From contig PTFA01000055.1 in NCBI GenBank assembly GCA_003342895.1, positions 2,574,021-2,638,020 on the forward strand: 64,000 nt of DNA. The letters are read 5' to 3'. The DNA is from Casuarius casuarius (Eukaryota; Chordata; Aves; Casuariiformes; Casuariidae). Below are positions 12,201 through 24,258 of this stretch, piece after piece (within the stretch, counting starts at the first letter, position 1; the number at the start of each line of letters is the position of its first letter). Under the pieces are notes generated by a model. That model did not search any database. It was not told the origin of the DNA and saw only the letters and a list, made by a program, of their open reading frames with translations. A program made the position numbers and the translations under genes.

Positions 12201-13044
12201 TGACATTTCAACTCACTTGTTAATATACTTGTAAAAACAAGGAACCAGATTTTGTTCTCAGTTTGCAAAATAGAGTACAGCCCCCAGTTCCTGTGCTACA
12301 GCCACACAAATAAAAACACACATTTGGTCAGAAGGCATGTTATAGCTTTTTGAGGATAAATTTTGCTTGAAAAGGGGAGATGTTAGTATCTTTTCCAATA
12401 GATGCATTGAATACCATTTTATGAAGTTGACTTTTTAAATTTTGCGTTTCCAAACTAAAATGATGCTTCTTTGCTAATAGTTACTTCCAGCCCAATTATT
12501 TTGGTTCTCTCAAGTTCAGACTGCTATTTAGAGAGGAAAGAAAAAAACCCTGCTGTGGCCTGTTCACTTTAGGCTGACGGAGGCCTCTAGGCAATCAAAC
12601 TAATCAGAACATTGTCTCCGGGTCAGTCTGATCTCTGCAGAGATGTCTGCAGAGGCTGCAGCTGAGCTCTTCACATCATGTTTGAAAGTTTTGCACATTT
12701 TATATAAAAGGCGACAGACAGAAGCACACAGGAATCCAAAACACACAAGAAAGGTATTTTTATAGGACAACTGTTCAAGCCTGTTTTCAAAACTCGGTAT
12801 TAAATCACAGGCAGCAACTGTATTTTTGTGGAAAGAACAAGACTTCCCCAAGAGCATTGTTTCTAGACTGAATGCAAACAATAAAAGGATGGTCTCAGAG
12901 TAAAATGGTTAGAGCAAAAAGCTGGGGGCAAATCTGTTTCCACTACAAACCTACATTGTGAATTTATGGTAGTGTCTGTGCTTATATTTCTTTCCTCACA
13001 CATGCATTACACCATAAAGTCTGTTAAAATTCTTGAAATTCCAA

Positions 13045-13230
13045 AGTCAAACATTCAAATGCCAAGAAATGGCATTCATTAGCCCCCTCTGTGTACATGC
13101 ATTATTATAGTCTCTCAGCACATGATCATTTATTGTTTTCCAATATAGCCCCTCCCTCAGTGCAGAAGATGGATAGTGTTTGAGTAATGCTAATTAAGAC
13201 TGCTGCCATGGGAAGGATTTTGGAAAGACT
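13045..13230. promoter_or_regulatory. Candidate conserved noncoding element with small hairpin
   Basis: Unique block with a perfect 7-bp inverted repeat AATGCCA/TGGCATT (13058-13064 and 13070-13076, 5-nt loop), ATTTATTG and ATGATCAT strings around 13,120-13,140, and a GCTAATTAAGA homeodomain cluster near 13,188. The arrangement is typical of conserved regulatory DNA but is unverified. Confidence 0.22.
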
Positions 13231-13589
13231 GTGTTTACTGCTACTCTGCTTTAGGGTCAGGGGTACAACTGTGCAGAAATAAAGGCCCTCCCTGCCAGGA
13301 GGTTTAGGGAAAGGGGCACAGAGCTGGACGTCCAGATGAATTTGGAGGATTTCTCTATTGAAAGATCAAGCATGAAGGAAAGGCAGTGCCAGAGGTGAAA
13401 GAAGGAAAGGACCTCCTGTGGCACCCTTCATCTCTCAAAAGACCAAGTGGCCAAAGGACCATCTTGGGAGACTGAGACAAAAGGACTAGGTCCCACATCC
13501 CAGGAGACCCACCAGATGTCCTCCTGATGGTTTGCAAGGGGCAGGACGAAGGAGTGCGGGAGAGGAAAGATGGCCTCATGGTAAGGGTA

Positions 13590-13910
13590 ATTTAAATATT
13601 GTCCTGGAGAACTGGATTCAGTCCCTGCTTGTGCCACAGCATTTTGTTGTGTTGCTAGGCAGCCTATTTAAAACAGGTGGTAACTCTCTTGAGTGTCTGT
13701 TTCCTGATACATCTGGGTCTGATTTGCGGGAGGCCAGGGTATACACTGAGGCAGCTGAAGGCAATGGGAACTGCTCTTTGAACTGTTGTAACACTGTGTG
13801 TCACAGATCGCAGCTTGGGTAACTGGGCCTCAGTTACCCAACCATGAAAAAGATAAATGTGGTGAAGGTAAATTAATTAATACTTGTGCATCAAGAAGAT
13901 ACTGAAGTTG
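13590..13910 (+). repeat. MIR-like SINE remnant, apparently split
   Basis: The 5' part (about 13,600-13,665) contains 'gagaactggattcagtccct' followed by a 'gccacagcattttgttgtg' stretch, matching the MIR/CORE body. The 3' part (13,810-13,910) contains 'cctcagttacccaaccatga', then AAAGATAAATG and 'aaattaattaatac', matching the 'cctcagtttccccatctgtaaaatggggataat' region and tail. About 140 bp between them do not match, so either an insertion or two adjacent fragments are present. Confidence 0.42.
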
Positions 13911-16329
13911 TGAGCAGCACAGGAAGATCCGTAAGGAAATGAATGATCTTATCTACAGAACAGCAGTTGGATACTGCACTGTGGATACCTTTGTATCACA
14001 GGGCCACACGCTGAAAACAGTGAGAAAATAACGTAGCCATTCATACAGCGAGCATGGTCCTTCCTGTGCAGTGAATGGACACAAGGATGGAGTGGGAACC
14101 ATGCACTTAAACACTCTCATAATGTATATTCAGCAGACAGACTGCCTTCTCTTAACTTCTGAGTGATTTCCTTAGCCATCTTCGTTATTAGTTACCTTGT
14201 GTGTAATAAAACGCAAGTTCGTTTTCCCATGACAGTGGTGGAGCATCACTGCTTTAGGGCCACTGATTTTATTAGGGCCAGTTCAGTGTTAAGAGGTGTC
14301 CGGTACCATACAGAGTGCACTGGATTGGCATTCAGAGGACATTCAGGATGGTTCCTGGCTCCTACACTAGTTTCCATTGTTGGATTATTCCTGTATCTGC
14401 TTTCCCCCGTTGGGCACGGATGCTGATATGCAGCCTGCATTGCAAAGCTCTTGACATTCCTGTTAGGAATTGCAGGACCAATGATATGCATTAAAGTACC
14501 ATTCAATCCCTGAACATGTCTGGATGAACTTAGTCACATTGGATTTGCATGGTAAGGCCAATTACAACAAGCTGAAAGGGCAGGAAGTACATCTATGGTG
14601 ACGGAATATTACAAAAACTCTTGAAGTTCAGGAGTGACCTAGAGTATGCAAGAAACTGTGTTTTCTGTGCAAAAAACAAGCAGATAGTACTACCCAGAAC
14701 ATGAGCAAAGGGTGCTTAGAGCTAATCCAGCTCAGATCAAGCAGAGTTAGAAAACTCAAAAGAAAACTTGTTTTTTTCACTTAATTATTTTCTTTAAAAG
14801 GTTTATTTAAATAGTAGAAAAACAGGAACACCATAAACAGTAATAAAGGAACTGAATTTCATGAAAACCAGAATACAGCAACTTGGGTAACTAACAACGC
14901 TGAGCAAATAGCTATTGATGTTTCCTGAGGGTTTAAACACCCTCAAAGTGTGATGTTGCTGAGTGGGCTGCTCAGGAGCCAATATGAATGGCGCTATGTG
15001 GCACATTTGGAGCAAAACTAGCCAGTGATGTTGGACTGGTCTACTTTGCTTCTGCTGACAGAATGGAAAGAACTATTTTTTGTGGCCATCTAGTAATGAC
15101 TATTAGTTTATTTTTTCCTCTGGAGACAGAGAAGAGATGTATCCTTCATTTCTCTTGACATCAACATGGCAATCTTGTATATACCCAATCCTACCGTGGT
15201 CTCCCGCTGATGTGGCTTGTGTGGTTTGCAAATGCTTGGCTTCTTGCACAGGGGAGTATAGGAAATACAGCTATATCCAAAATCTGCAAGCAAAGAAGAA
15301 GCTGAATACTATTTTAAGCTAACATTTCCTGTGCAGGCTTCCGATATTTCTTCCCTTTGTGTTTGCATTTCTCTAAAAGTATTGCATGAGGCCACAGATG
15401 CAATTTTCCCTACTTCATTTACAGCACTTAGCTATTATTCTGCAACCCAGAACAGCTGGAGAGTTAGATGAATAAGATATAGCTTGAAAGTTTTGTTCTT
15501 TTGACAGGAACCAGAGCTAACTCTCTTTTCCATTTGTAAGTGCAACAGGAAATTTCACATACAGTAATTCACTTCATAAAGGTTTCACTTCAATTAATTT
15601 TATTTTGTTTTTTAACTTTACAGCTTTAAAAAATGTGAGGCGTTTTTTAGATCTCATTGATGTGAAAGGAGAATAGCAAGTAGAGATTAAGTTTTTTGCT
15701 TCTTGTTTTAAAATACAAAAAAGACAACATATAGCAATATCCTGTCCTGAAGAAAGCCAATTAAGAATGGACAATGGAGTGGCATTTTGAAAGAGAAATA
15801 AATGCCCCGTCTCTGTGATCCTATTCAGATGAAGCCACAATTTTGTAGCCGTATAGGTTTTTAGCTGCACAGATGTTTGCATCACTATTTCTCAGATCCT
15901 TGTTTTGGATTGGACCCATGTTAGAATCGATCAGTCTGAGCTAGTCTTAAAAATCTGTAGGTTTGCCTGTAAAAGCAATTCAGATGGAGAAAGGGCTTTT
16001 TCTGTAGAATTCTCTCAATGGCAGATGTTTATACCCTGGTTGCTTCATCCAGATTCTGAAAACTCCTGCCATTTTCTGCCATCGTTGCTTATGAACAGCT
16101 TTCTAATCATTCCTAGGAAAAATACCTGAAAAAAATGACAGCAAGATAGCCTTCTGGAGGTACCTGAGCTTTCCAAAAGGGCACTCAAACTAGCCTTTCT
16201 AAATGACATACCTAATAGATTTTATATATGTATGTATGTATGTATATATGTATATTTCCAGCTCTTTTGTGGATAACTACAGGAGTTGTGCTCTCTTTCA
16301 AGGAGAAAGCGGCATGCTAAAAGGATTAG
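13911..16329. other. Unique noncoding stretch
   Basis: No gene seen. The minus-strand frame over 15574-15885 is Lys/Leu-rich and resembles no family. The stretch includes a TA/TG microsatellite at 16223-16256 (listed separately). No recognisable LINE or LTR. Confidence 0.5.
16223..16256. repeat. (TATG)n/(TA)n microsatellite
   Basis: Alternating purine-pyrimidine run composed of TATG and TA units over 34 bp; a likely length-polymorphic site. Confidence 0.85.
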
Positions 16330-16500
16330 CCAAGTTAATGGGGAGCAGAGACAGGACTGGACATTAGATACAGTGAGGTCTACACCTGGTTGTGCTATGG
16401 CTCAGTAACCCTTGGCAAAACATGTACTCTTTCTCTTTTACCTTTTCTCCTCTCATCTTCTATTTGTCTATGGATTATATTGGTCCTATCCTGTGTAAGT
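16330..16500 (+). repeat. MIR-like SINE remnant (fragment)
   Basis: The run 'cttggcaaaacatgtactct' preceded by a 'tgctatggctcagtaac' stretch follows the MIR order 'gctctgccac...tgtgaccttgggcaagtcacttactctct', with a pyrimidine-rich continuation to about 16,465. It is diverged, with no clear ends. Confidence 0.35.
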
Positions 16501-19500
16501 ACCATAGATACCACAGGAGAACTCCAGCCTTGCTCAGGGTTTTAGGTAAAGATTAACTTGCCACTGCGGCTACTTAGAGACTATAAAATCTGTTTAAACA
16601 GGAACTGCCACCCGCTTAAATTCAATAGGAGATTCCAGCAACCAAGTTTCCTGTGAATTCTGCCTTGTGCTTCACTCCCACAAGTTGAAAGCCTTCCCAG
16701 AGAAAGCAGTTTCCCCTCTCCTTGATGCTTTTTTCTTTTTCAGATATTTCATGTACAGCAATGGCATAGGAGGTGTTAGGAATTTCACTCCCTGGAGCTG
16801 ATGATTTAACCTGAGGAGCTAATATTTTCACACAGTGAGGATCAGTCTCAGATATTTTCAATCCTGCTAACTCGGCTTTTGATGGAGGTGTACAGTGACT
16901 CTCTAGGGTGTGAGCAATCTCCAAAGAATTGAAAGAAGCACTACATGTAGACACTGTCCCAGCTACTACTAGTACCTGGCTCCTACTCACCTCTTAGTCA
17001 CCACTGCAAGAAAGATTGCCACCAGTCCTCTGGCACTGGCACGGACTTTCAGTTGACTTAGTTTACTGCATATTCCCTCCTATCACTAATCAGTAGAAAG
17101 GCCATTTTTATTAACTAAACCAGGGATTTAAACACAGCTTGTGCATAGTTAACTAGCAGATAGCGGCAAGTATGGATTTTGCAGGAGAGGCTAAATGGCT
17201 TGTCGCTTCTGGTTTGTGCTGCACGTGGTGATGGGGTGCGGAGGCAGGAAGGACTGTGCTGTCGCAGTCCCTCCTCTCTCTCGCAATACTGTATGAATAT
17301 ATCCTGTTTTGCAAACTGTGCCTACACCCAGATCTGAAATATATATACTCAGCTATTCCCTCAGGGTTGCCCTTCTTAGGCAGGCTGGGAGCCACCTCAG
17401 CCAACGCTCATGACAGCCTGGAGAGTTTCCCCAAACTGCCTTGCTGGAGCAAAAGGCAGCTGCTGGCTATTCCCAGTGTTCAGCCCCAGGCACATTTTAT
17501 CGCTCCTCTAAGGAAGCAGGTTCCAGAAATTCACAAAAGCAGCTTAAAAACCATGAGATTATACCAAGTTATAAACTTTGGGATTTTTAATTAGTCTTTT
17601 GGGTTTTAGCTTTTCCCCTGAAACTACAAGGACTAAATATTTATTTTATCTTAAGTATAAGCTATGGTTCCCACATAATCATACACAGACACAGGCCAGA
17701 CACCAAAAAGCAGATGTGGGAAATAACCAGAAAAGGAGGGCAGGGTAATTGATGCCAGTCAACAAGCTAACAAGGTTGTTAGACCTCCCTTTCCCATAAC
17801 AGTAATCATTTTTTGATGAGACTGGAATCTTATAATGGTAACTGAGCGTCTGTTTCTGTTGTGGGTGCAAATAATGATATTATCTTTCTACCCTGTCTGG
17901 CCCAACCACATACGAGCCAGTGCTGGTTGAAAGAGCTGTGCTGCTGTACTGGCTCGCTTCCATGCCCAGAAACAAACACTTGTAGACTCCTGCATGACAC
18001 ATTGGCAAAAAAACCCCATATAAATACATAGTAGGTCAAATGGCTTTAGTCTGTATTAGATAGGTGAACTACTGGATATTAAAGAGTGGTTATAGATGTA
18101 GAATTCTCACCCAATAGAGGAATTATGTGGGCAAACTTCTGGGGATAGTACATGGGCCAAAGCTATTCAGTGCCTTTAGCCAGAGTCTGAAGGAACAAAT
18201 GTGACCACAGCTGAAACTGCTGATGCCATAAACATGGGTGTTGCAGTAAATAGTGAAAGGAACAGATCACGTGTGCAGACTAGCTGGACTGATTGGCAAA
18301 GTGGGCCCACTGGAACAAAATGTGTTTTAATATGACAAAAGGCAGAATTGTTCTTTGAAGAACAAAGAAAATTGCAGGAAATACACAACACTGAAATGGA
18401 TTCAGGGAAATGGTGGATAATCCACTAAGCATCAGCTCCCAGGAAAATGTTATTGCTAAGTCTATGAAACTATGACTCCAGGAACTTTACAATAAACATT
18501 GACTGTTACAAGATTCATGATAAAGACATGAGAGCGGGCTACACTATTAGCCTCCACTCCTTCTGGGATGCCGCTGGTGTCGGGGACTCCAGTGTGCATG
18601 AGGGAATTTGGCTGTGTCTGATTTCTGCATGGCATGCTAAGTGTGCTTCCCACGGGCTTACACCTCCTCCCTCGGGGTTAGTTGCCACAAAGGGGCAGTG
18701 CATAGGGATGAGTCTTTACGTAGCACTGAACACCTCAGCTCTTTGACTTACTAATGGAAATGCTCCCTAAAATGTGACATTTGTGTTACTTTGCACTGTA
18801 ACAGCAGAGAACACAGTGGGACTTAATCTCAGTTGTAACCTTTGTTGCATTTATCCAGAGGTGTTGCCTTCTTTTCAAAGACTACAAGCAATGGTGAGGA
18901 GTCTGTGCATACACCCGGATGATGCACACTTACCCTGGGACCATGCAGCTGAGCAAACGGGTGTGATTAGGATATTCCACCATTACAGAAATCCTGAACT
19001 AGCTTCTTGGCTTGTTACAAGTGTGTATGTGTGAGGGCAGCTTTTCAATGTTCTTAAGCAGTCCAGGGGAGGAGGATGTACAAAACACCCCTTGGAGCAG
19101 GCAGTTCAAAGAGGACAGCTGAATCCTCAGTTCACACTCCTGTAACTTGCACTGTGATTCCACATGAGGCTCCAGCATTGTCTGTCGTGTGAAAATGTTC
19201 ATGCATCAATAGCTTGTATAATGCCTGCATCAGAAAGAAAGAAATAATGCATATTGCATTCTCATTTCTCAGTTTTGCCTCTCCTGCTGCCCTCGCTTTG
19301 AGGTGCAAAGTGACAGGTTTTAGGTACTTTCCCTTCCATTCTTTGCGGTTAATTGTATATTCCCTTCATTTAACAAGATTTTTGGGTGTCTTTGAGTTTC
19401 TTCTGAGCCCTGGCATAGGAAGCTCACTAACAGTGTTTGTCTCTTTGAGGCAGTAAAGTCAGCAGTATTACAGAACTCATAATATCCTGGCCATGTTACT

Positions 19501-20122
19501 CAACTTTTCCTACTATACTCACAGCTTATATCATGTGATATTTCTCTTTGAAGAGCCAGTGGCTATTTCTATAGTAAGGAGACTGTAAAAATACGTACAG
19601 AGAAGACGAGCTGCATTGAAGCTTCAGCGGAACCTGCCTGGAGCAGGTATGTAATATTTGTCCGACAGCAAAGGACATGGCAAGACAAAGTGACAGCCTA
19701 TGGGAGAAGGGACACAAGACCACTGTGTAAAGAAAGAGGAACAGAAAGTGTCACGAGGAACACAAATGAGAAAGAGCAAAGTAGAGGAAGAAGAAAATTA
19801 TAGAGATGGAGCCAGACAAACTTGGAAAACACTTTAGGGGACAGTGAAAAAAAGTACAAGGGCTCAGCAGTAGGATTCATGTCCCCAGATTCTGGCCATT
19901 TTCAACTGCCTGTTTTCAGAGGTTTCTGTCTGCTACAGAGTAGGCCTAAACAGTTACCATAGACCAGACATTTAACTTCCAAACGGCCTCATCTCAGAGG
20001 AGGTGAATTGCACTCAGAGAGGAGGCTTCAAAGCTGTTCAGCTAGTTATTCAGTCTCTTCCACGTAGAACAGCTTTGCTTTATAGGTCTTGAGAACTTGA
20101 AATCAATTCCAGTCTGATTGGG
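16501..20122. other. Unique noncoding stretch upstream of the LTR
   Basis: No gene seen. Open frames up to 122 codons occur on both strands without recognisable domains (for example the minus-strand frame 16,990-16,622). No recognisable repeat. The stretch ends at the 5-bp target duplication of the solo LTR. Confidence 0.5.
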
Positions 20123-20127
20123 GTATC
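20123..20127. repeat. 5-bp target site duplication (5' copy, GTATC)
   Basis: GTATC lies immediately before the LTR 5' end TGTGGCGG and is repeated at 21,274-21,278 directly after the LTR 3' end. A 5-bp duplication is the length expected for class III (ERVL/ERV3-like) integrases; class I typically gives 4 bp and class II 6 bp. Confidence 0.9.
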
Positions 20128-20779
20128 TGTGGCGGACAGATGAGTGAACTTTTGCCTTAAACATTTCTTGGTACATAAGGTGCAAGCAAACCGTAACCCT
20201 GAACAAGCCATCTGTCGCCGGCAGAAACAGGACTAAGCTGCTGCGACTCCCGAGATGGCCTCCCTGCGACCACCTGGGACACACTGAGCCTGCGCCGAAC
20301 CAGACCACGATCGGGCAGAGACTTTGGGACCTGAACTGTAAATTATTGCTGTTTAGCACAACTTCTATAAAACTTGCCTAGCATGAGTAGCTAAATTTGC
20401 TGAAGCCTTAGGCCGCACTTCCTAGTTCAGTGAGAAAGGGCCCCAGAGCTGGTGCAGGCGGGAATGATAAGGGAGTTACCAGCAGCTTGCATTCCTGTGC
20501 ACTGCTGAAACAGTGCTAATTGCTGGAGTTACCACCTCCGTCAGGACCTTAAGAGACAACGGTGGGACCCGAGGAATGAAGACACACCTGTCAGCAGAAA
20601 CCGCGACAGTAAACGGCCTACCTAGGGACAGTGATGAGACCCAATAAGGAGCAGGAGACCCCAGACCTAAATATTACTATTGGTCTGAACTACCACGTGA
20701 AGGGTGGGAAACTTAATTTGAAAAAGCTATAATTGCCCAGCGATCTCTTTGTTCGGGGTCCCTCTTCGGAGGCACCCAA

Positions 20780-20890
20780 CTCGAGCTGTAACTACTGCAC
20801 ACGTGTCATTGCCTTGATTTGGCTCCGAACTTTTCAGCAGGAACCTAGGGTCGGATCCTGCTCGAGTTGTAATTACTGCACGCGCATCGC
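20780..20890 (+). repeat. Diverged tandem duplication inside the LTR (period 81 bp)
   Basis: A 30-bp motif starting CTCGAGCTGTAACTACTGCA at 20780-20809 recurs at 20861-20890 as CTCGAGTTGTAATTACTGCA plus a related continuation. The copies differ at a handful of positions, mostly transitions. It sits downstream of the second TATA-like site, so it may be in R and thus in the transcript leader rather than in the U3 enhancer. Confidence 0.75.
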
Positions 20891-21006
20891 TAAAACTTAC
20901 AGCCAGGGTGAAGAGGACCCACCCACCACCAGACAGGAGCCCCCACCGCCGAGACTTCCAAAGGAAGAGGACCAATGGGACGCCACTGGATCCACGGGTG
21001 GTGATA

Positions 21007-21054
21007 TCTTTTTCTCTCTTTTTCTCTCTCTTTCTCTCTTTTTCTCTCTCTTTT
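21007..21054 (+). repeat. 48-nt uninterrupted polypyrimidine tract in the LTR
   Basis: Only C and T on the plus strand, built of CTCTCTTTTT/CTCTCTCTTT units with near mirror symmetry. Such tracts can adopt intramolecular triplex structures and expand by slippage. It probably belongs to the LTR family, since it lies well inside the element. Confidence 0.9.
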
Positions 21055-21164
21055 GTTGAATGTTGGTAAGATCTGTTCGAAACGTGTGGCACGGGACTTG
21101 TCTAGCTAGTTGAAGTAACCTCCACTGAATTACCATATTTGACCACATGCCTTATCTTTGTGTT

Positions 21165-21170
21165 AATAAA
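21165..21170 (+). terminator. LTR polyadenylation signal AATAAA
   Basis: Canonical AATAAA about 105 bp before the LTR 3' end, followed by a GT-rich stretch (21,180-21,192) typical of a downstream cleavage element. It supports the plus orientation of the LTR and could polyadenylate transcripts entering from the left. Confidence 0.6.
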
Positions 21171-21273
21171 TCATAAAACTGGTTGGCTGGTGTCATTTCA
21201 CCTTAATTCAGTCCAAGGGCATCATCCCAAGGGGAGGGAGGTTGTCCTAAACGACTCCTTTCGGGCCGCGACA

Positions 21274-21278
21274 GTATC
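21274..21278. repeat. 5-bp target site duplication (3' copy, GTATC)
   Basis: Exact repeat of the GTATC at 20,123-20,127, marking the right boundary of the LTR insertion. Removing the LTR and one copy recreates a plausible empty site. Confidence 0.9.
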
Positions 21279-24258
21279 CCAATGTGTAATTGCTACCAGC
21301 CTCTGAAAAATGCTGCATTCTCAGTTACAGCAATACAGCCTGGTAGAAACCTGCCGGCTGTTGTCATAGCTCAGTCTCCATCAGGTAGGGAATGTAATCA
21401 TGTTGTCAGGCAAAGCTGGTATTTCTGCCTTGCTTCGCTGGGAGACAGAGCAGGAACACTTTTTACCTGGGATGATTTAATCATTATGCATTATTTATTT
21501 TATTTTCCTCTTGAAGAAAAAGATACAAAAAAGCCTGACTTTTTTAAATCCACTGTGAATTCTGCTTACTCTTTTGTTAGTGGGGTATATGACTTATTGA
21601 TAAGTTGGAAAGTCAAAATACAGGAAAGGTATCAATGCATTAAAACATTGGCGATTGCACCTCCTGGAGACCCAAGAGATAACAGATCCTATGCAACCAC
21701 AGCAGTCCTCTCTGAGAGGCCCTGAGCAATGTAAACAGCAGATGAGAATTGCTTAGCAGAATATAAAATGAAAATGAGCACAGACAGAAAGTTGAAGAAA
21801 GTCTAATGGAAAAGGAGTGTTGCGGTCTGTTAGTGTGGTGAGGGAAAGGACATGAATATTTGGCATAAATAGAGAACATGGCAGGACTCAACACATGCGG
21901 GAAAGAACTACTGGTACAGACAAGATGCCATCACTATACTGTCACTTCTGGGCAGAGTAGGAGTCCCTGATATTGCTCTTTTGTCACACATGGCATATTA
22001 CTCTGTCTCAAGGGCAGAACAAGTCAAGAGACAGGAACATCTTGACTGGAGTCTGAAATGTAAGAGTCTCGCACTGTGCAGTACGCAGCCAGAAAGAGAT
22101 CACTTGATATCATGTGTCCCAAGAAATACCCAAGCAGCAGAAACCATATTTGCAGCAAGCCAATGGTGTAACCACAGAAACAATCTGCTGCTAACTCAAA
22201 ACTAAATAGCAACCAGTAATAGTCCAAAATCAAACAAGTCCAAAGAAATGCAGTTGTCACTACTATCAGAAATTTACCAACTTTGCAAACATGAAAGGGA
22301 TCCCCAGGGAGGACCAACCACAGAGCAGCAGCACTGGCAGCTAAGGGCTGATTTGCAGAGATGAAGTAAGTATCTTTCTGCCCCCTAAGACTGGTTTGTT
22401 CTTCGGATTCCTCGGTGAACTTTTTTTATACTCTGTACTGGAGGGATGCAAAGTGTGACAAAACTTTAGGCTGGAACAACACCTTTTCTGGAAAGCTCTG
22501 CCCATAAGAAAGACAAGGATACAAGAAGACAAATTGAGATCAGAATTTGGGATCATCTGGTTCTTCTTGTTTTGATGCTCTCCATTTTTAGGAAGCTCTG
22601 TCAGAACCCCTCACTTCATTATTTCATTTTTAACATACTTAAAGAAATTCATTACCAAGTTGAAGACAGTGCTAAAGACTTACAAAAATTATTTATTCTT
22701 CACAGCGTCCAGCTCCCTGCAAAGTACCAGTGCGCAGAATAAAGGGGAGCTCCAGGGGAACTTCAAAAGCTATCTGCGAAGGAGAAGGAAGACACTGAAG
22801 AATTCACTCAAGTCGAACTCTGTGCCCCAAATTACTTGCTGGGTGGAAATGTTTGCAGGTGTGGGGCAAAAGGAAGATAGTATTCCCTGCAGCTACACTT
22901 CCCAGTGCAGCCTAAGCCTTGTGTAGCATGGTGAAGGAGTGATATTACGCAGGTTCCTCTAAACCCCATCACAGCTGTGCTCAGCTGGGATTTGTAATAT
23001 ATCTGCATTTATGCTCAGGTACCAGAGGTGGAAGTGTTCACATGTGTGGAGGTGAGTGCAGTGCCAAAACCTAGAAGGACTTGTTCTATGGCCTGTATTG
23101 GGACTCTACCAAGCCATGACTGTATTTTCTATTTGTCTTAAACAGCTGGGCATTGCCTCGTGGTTTGCTATTAATGGTAAACAAAATAATTCACAGAATT
23201 ACTAAGTTTCTTATAATTTGATGCAGGGTCACATAGCAAGTAATTCTTTGGACTGAAATAACCTGGATACAATGAAATGTTCTATTTATTACAATGGGGC
23301 CACATATGCATTCAGAGGTTGTTCAATTCTTATTCTAAGAGAGCACAGAGGCTGGCCAGAGAATAACTGTCCTCTCAAGCCAGAGTAAATCCAGACTTTG
23401 ACAGTCAGCACATTTTAGATTTTAAACATTCCATTATAAATCTTCCAAACCCAAACAACGCTGGGAAATCACATAACAAAAAATGAACTTTTAATGCACA
23501 TTATGTATTTTCTTCAGAGAAAGGAGATCTCATAAAATAATGCCCACAGTTGAATGGTATTGGCTTTTGGCTAAACATGTGCCCTTTTATGGGTGGATGC
23601 AACTACCATTATGTCTTCTGTCCATTTACTTTTCAGAACAAAATAATAGCAAAGCACAGTGCAGATGGCCCAACATCCTCCAATGCACTTAATCCTAGGC
23701 AAAAATCCAGGAGGCCATTTAGGAAACGACAGGAAAGTTTTGTTCACATTATAGAGTCTTGGAGGAGTGCAAATATCTAATTGAGTGCTGTACTTTAATT
23801 TTTTTAAAAATAGAGAAATTGATTTAAAAAGAAATATCATTGAATTTGGAGAAGGTTCAGTACTATATTAAAATCAGCATTAGAAACCAGGCATTAGCTT
23901 TGGGGAACAAATTATCTGACTGTCCTTTTAACTACCTCTGTAAGCAAGGACAGGTATAGGAGAGACACAGCATCTATCCAAACAAGATTTTTTTTCTTGT
24001 CTGTTGAGCAATGAGTTTTGTAGCATGGGGAAAATGAATCAGCTTTTGGCATTTACGTGTTACAGCTATACTAGCAAAACAGTAACAATAATGCAGCCAT
24101 CAATATTTACAAAATTAGGTAACAATGAAAAAGGAGACTCTCCTGTCAGGATTCTCACCAAACTCCTGAAAATGCCATTGCATCTTAGAAAAATAATCAT
24201 CACTTGCAACGGATACCTAGTTGTTTACCTAACAAATGGGGCCCAGCAGGGCAGTGGT

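Larger units (their letters stand above)
9976..13589. other. Unique noncoding stretch
   Basis: No gene seen. It contains the candidate conserved blocks at 11,985-12,200 and 13,045-13,230 (listed separately). Near 11,480-11,520, 'gtggtcctcagcctttttag' resembles the terminal inverted repeat of Charlie-type hAT elements, but I could not find the partner end. The 11,560-11,700 part is GC-rich. Confidence 0.5.
20128..21273 (+). mobile_element. Solo LTR of an ERVL-like (class III) endogenous retrovirus
   Basis: A 1,146-bp element that begins TGTGGCGG and ends CCGCGACA, so the termini form an 8-bp inverted repeat with one mismatch around the canonical TG...CA ends. Perfect 5-bp target duplications flank it. 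A polyadenylation signal AATAAA at 21165-21170 sets the plus orientation. Candidate TATA sequences are TATAAAA (20366-20372) and CTATAAT (20727-20733); the second would place the U3/R border near 20,757, giving U3 of about 630 bp, R of about 430 bp and U5 of about 90 bp. It contains an 81-bp-period internal duplication and a 48-nt pyrimidine tract. No gag, pol, primer-binding site or second LTR is present, so this is the product of LTR-LTR recombination. Frames inside it are not genes. Clean ends and a perfect duplication suggest it is among the younger insertions here. Class is inferred from duplication length and LTR length. Confidence 0.88.

Noticed and set aside
20727..21092. Lys/Glu/Arg-rich minus-strand frame within the LTR
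   Set aside because: It is the translation of the polypyrimidine tract on the opposite strand; an LTR by-product.
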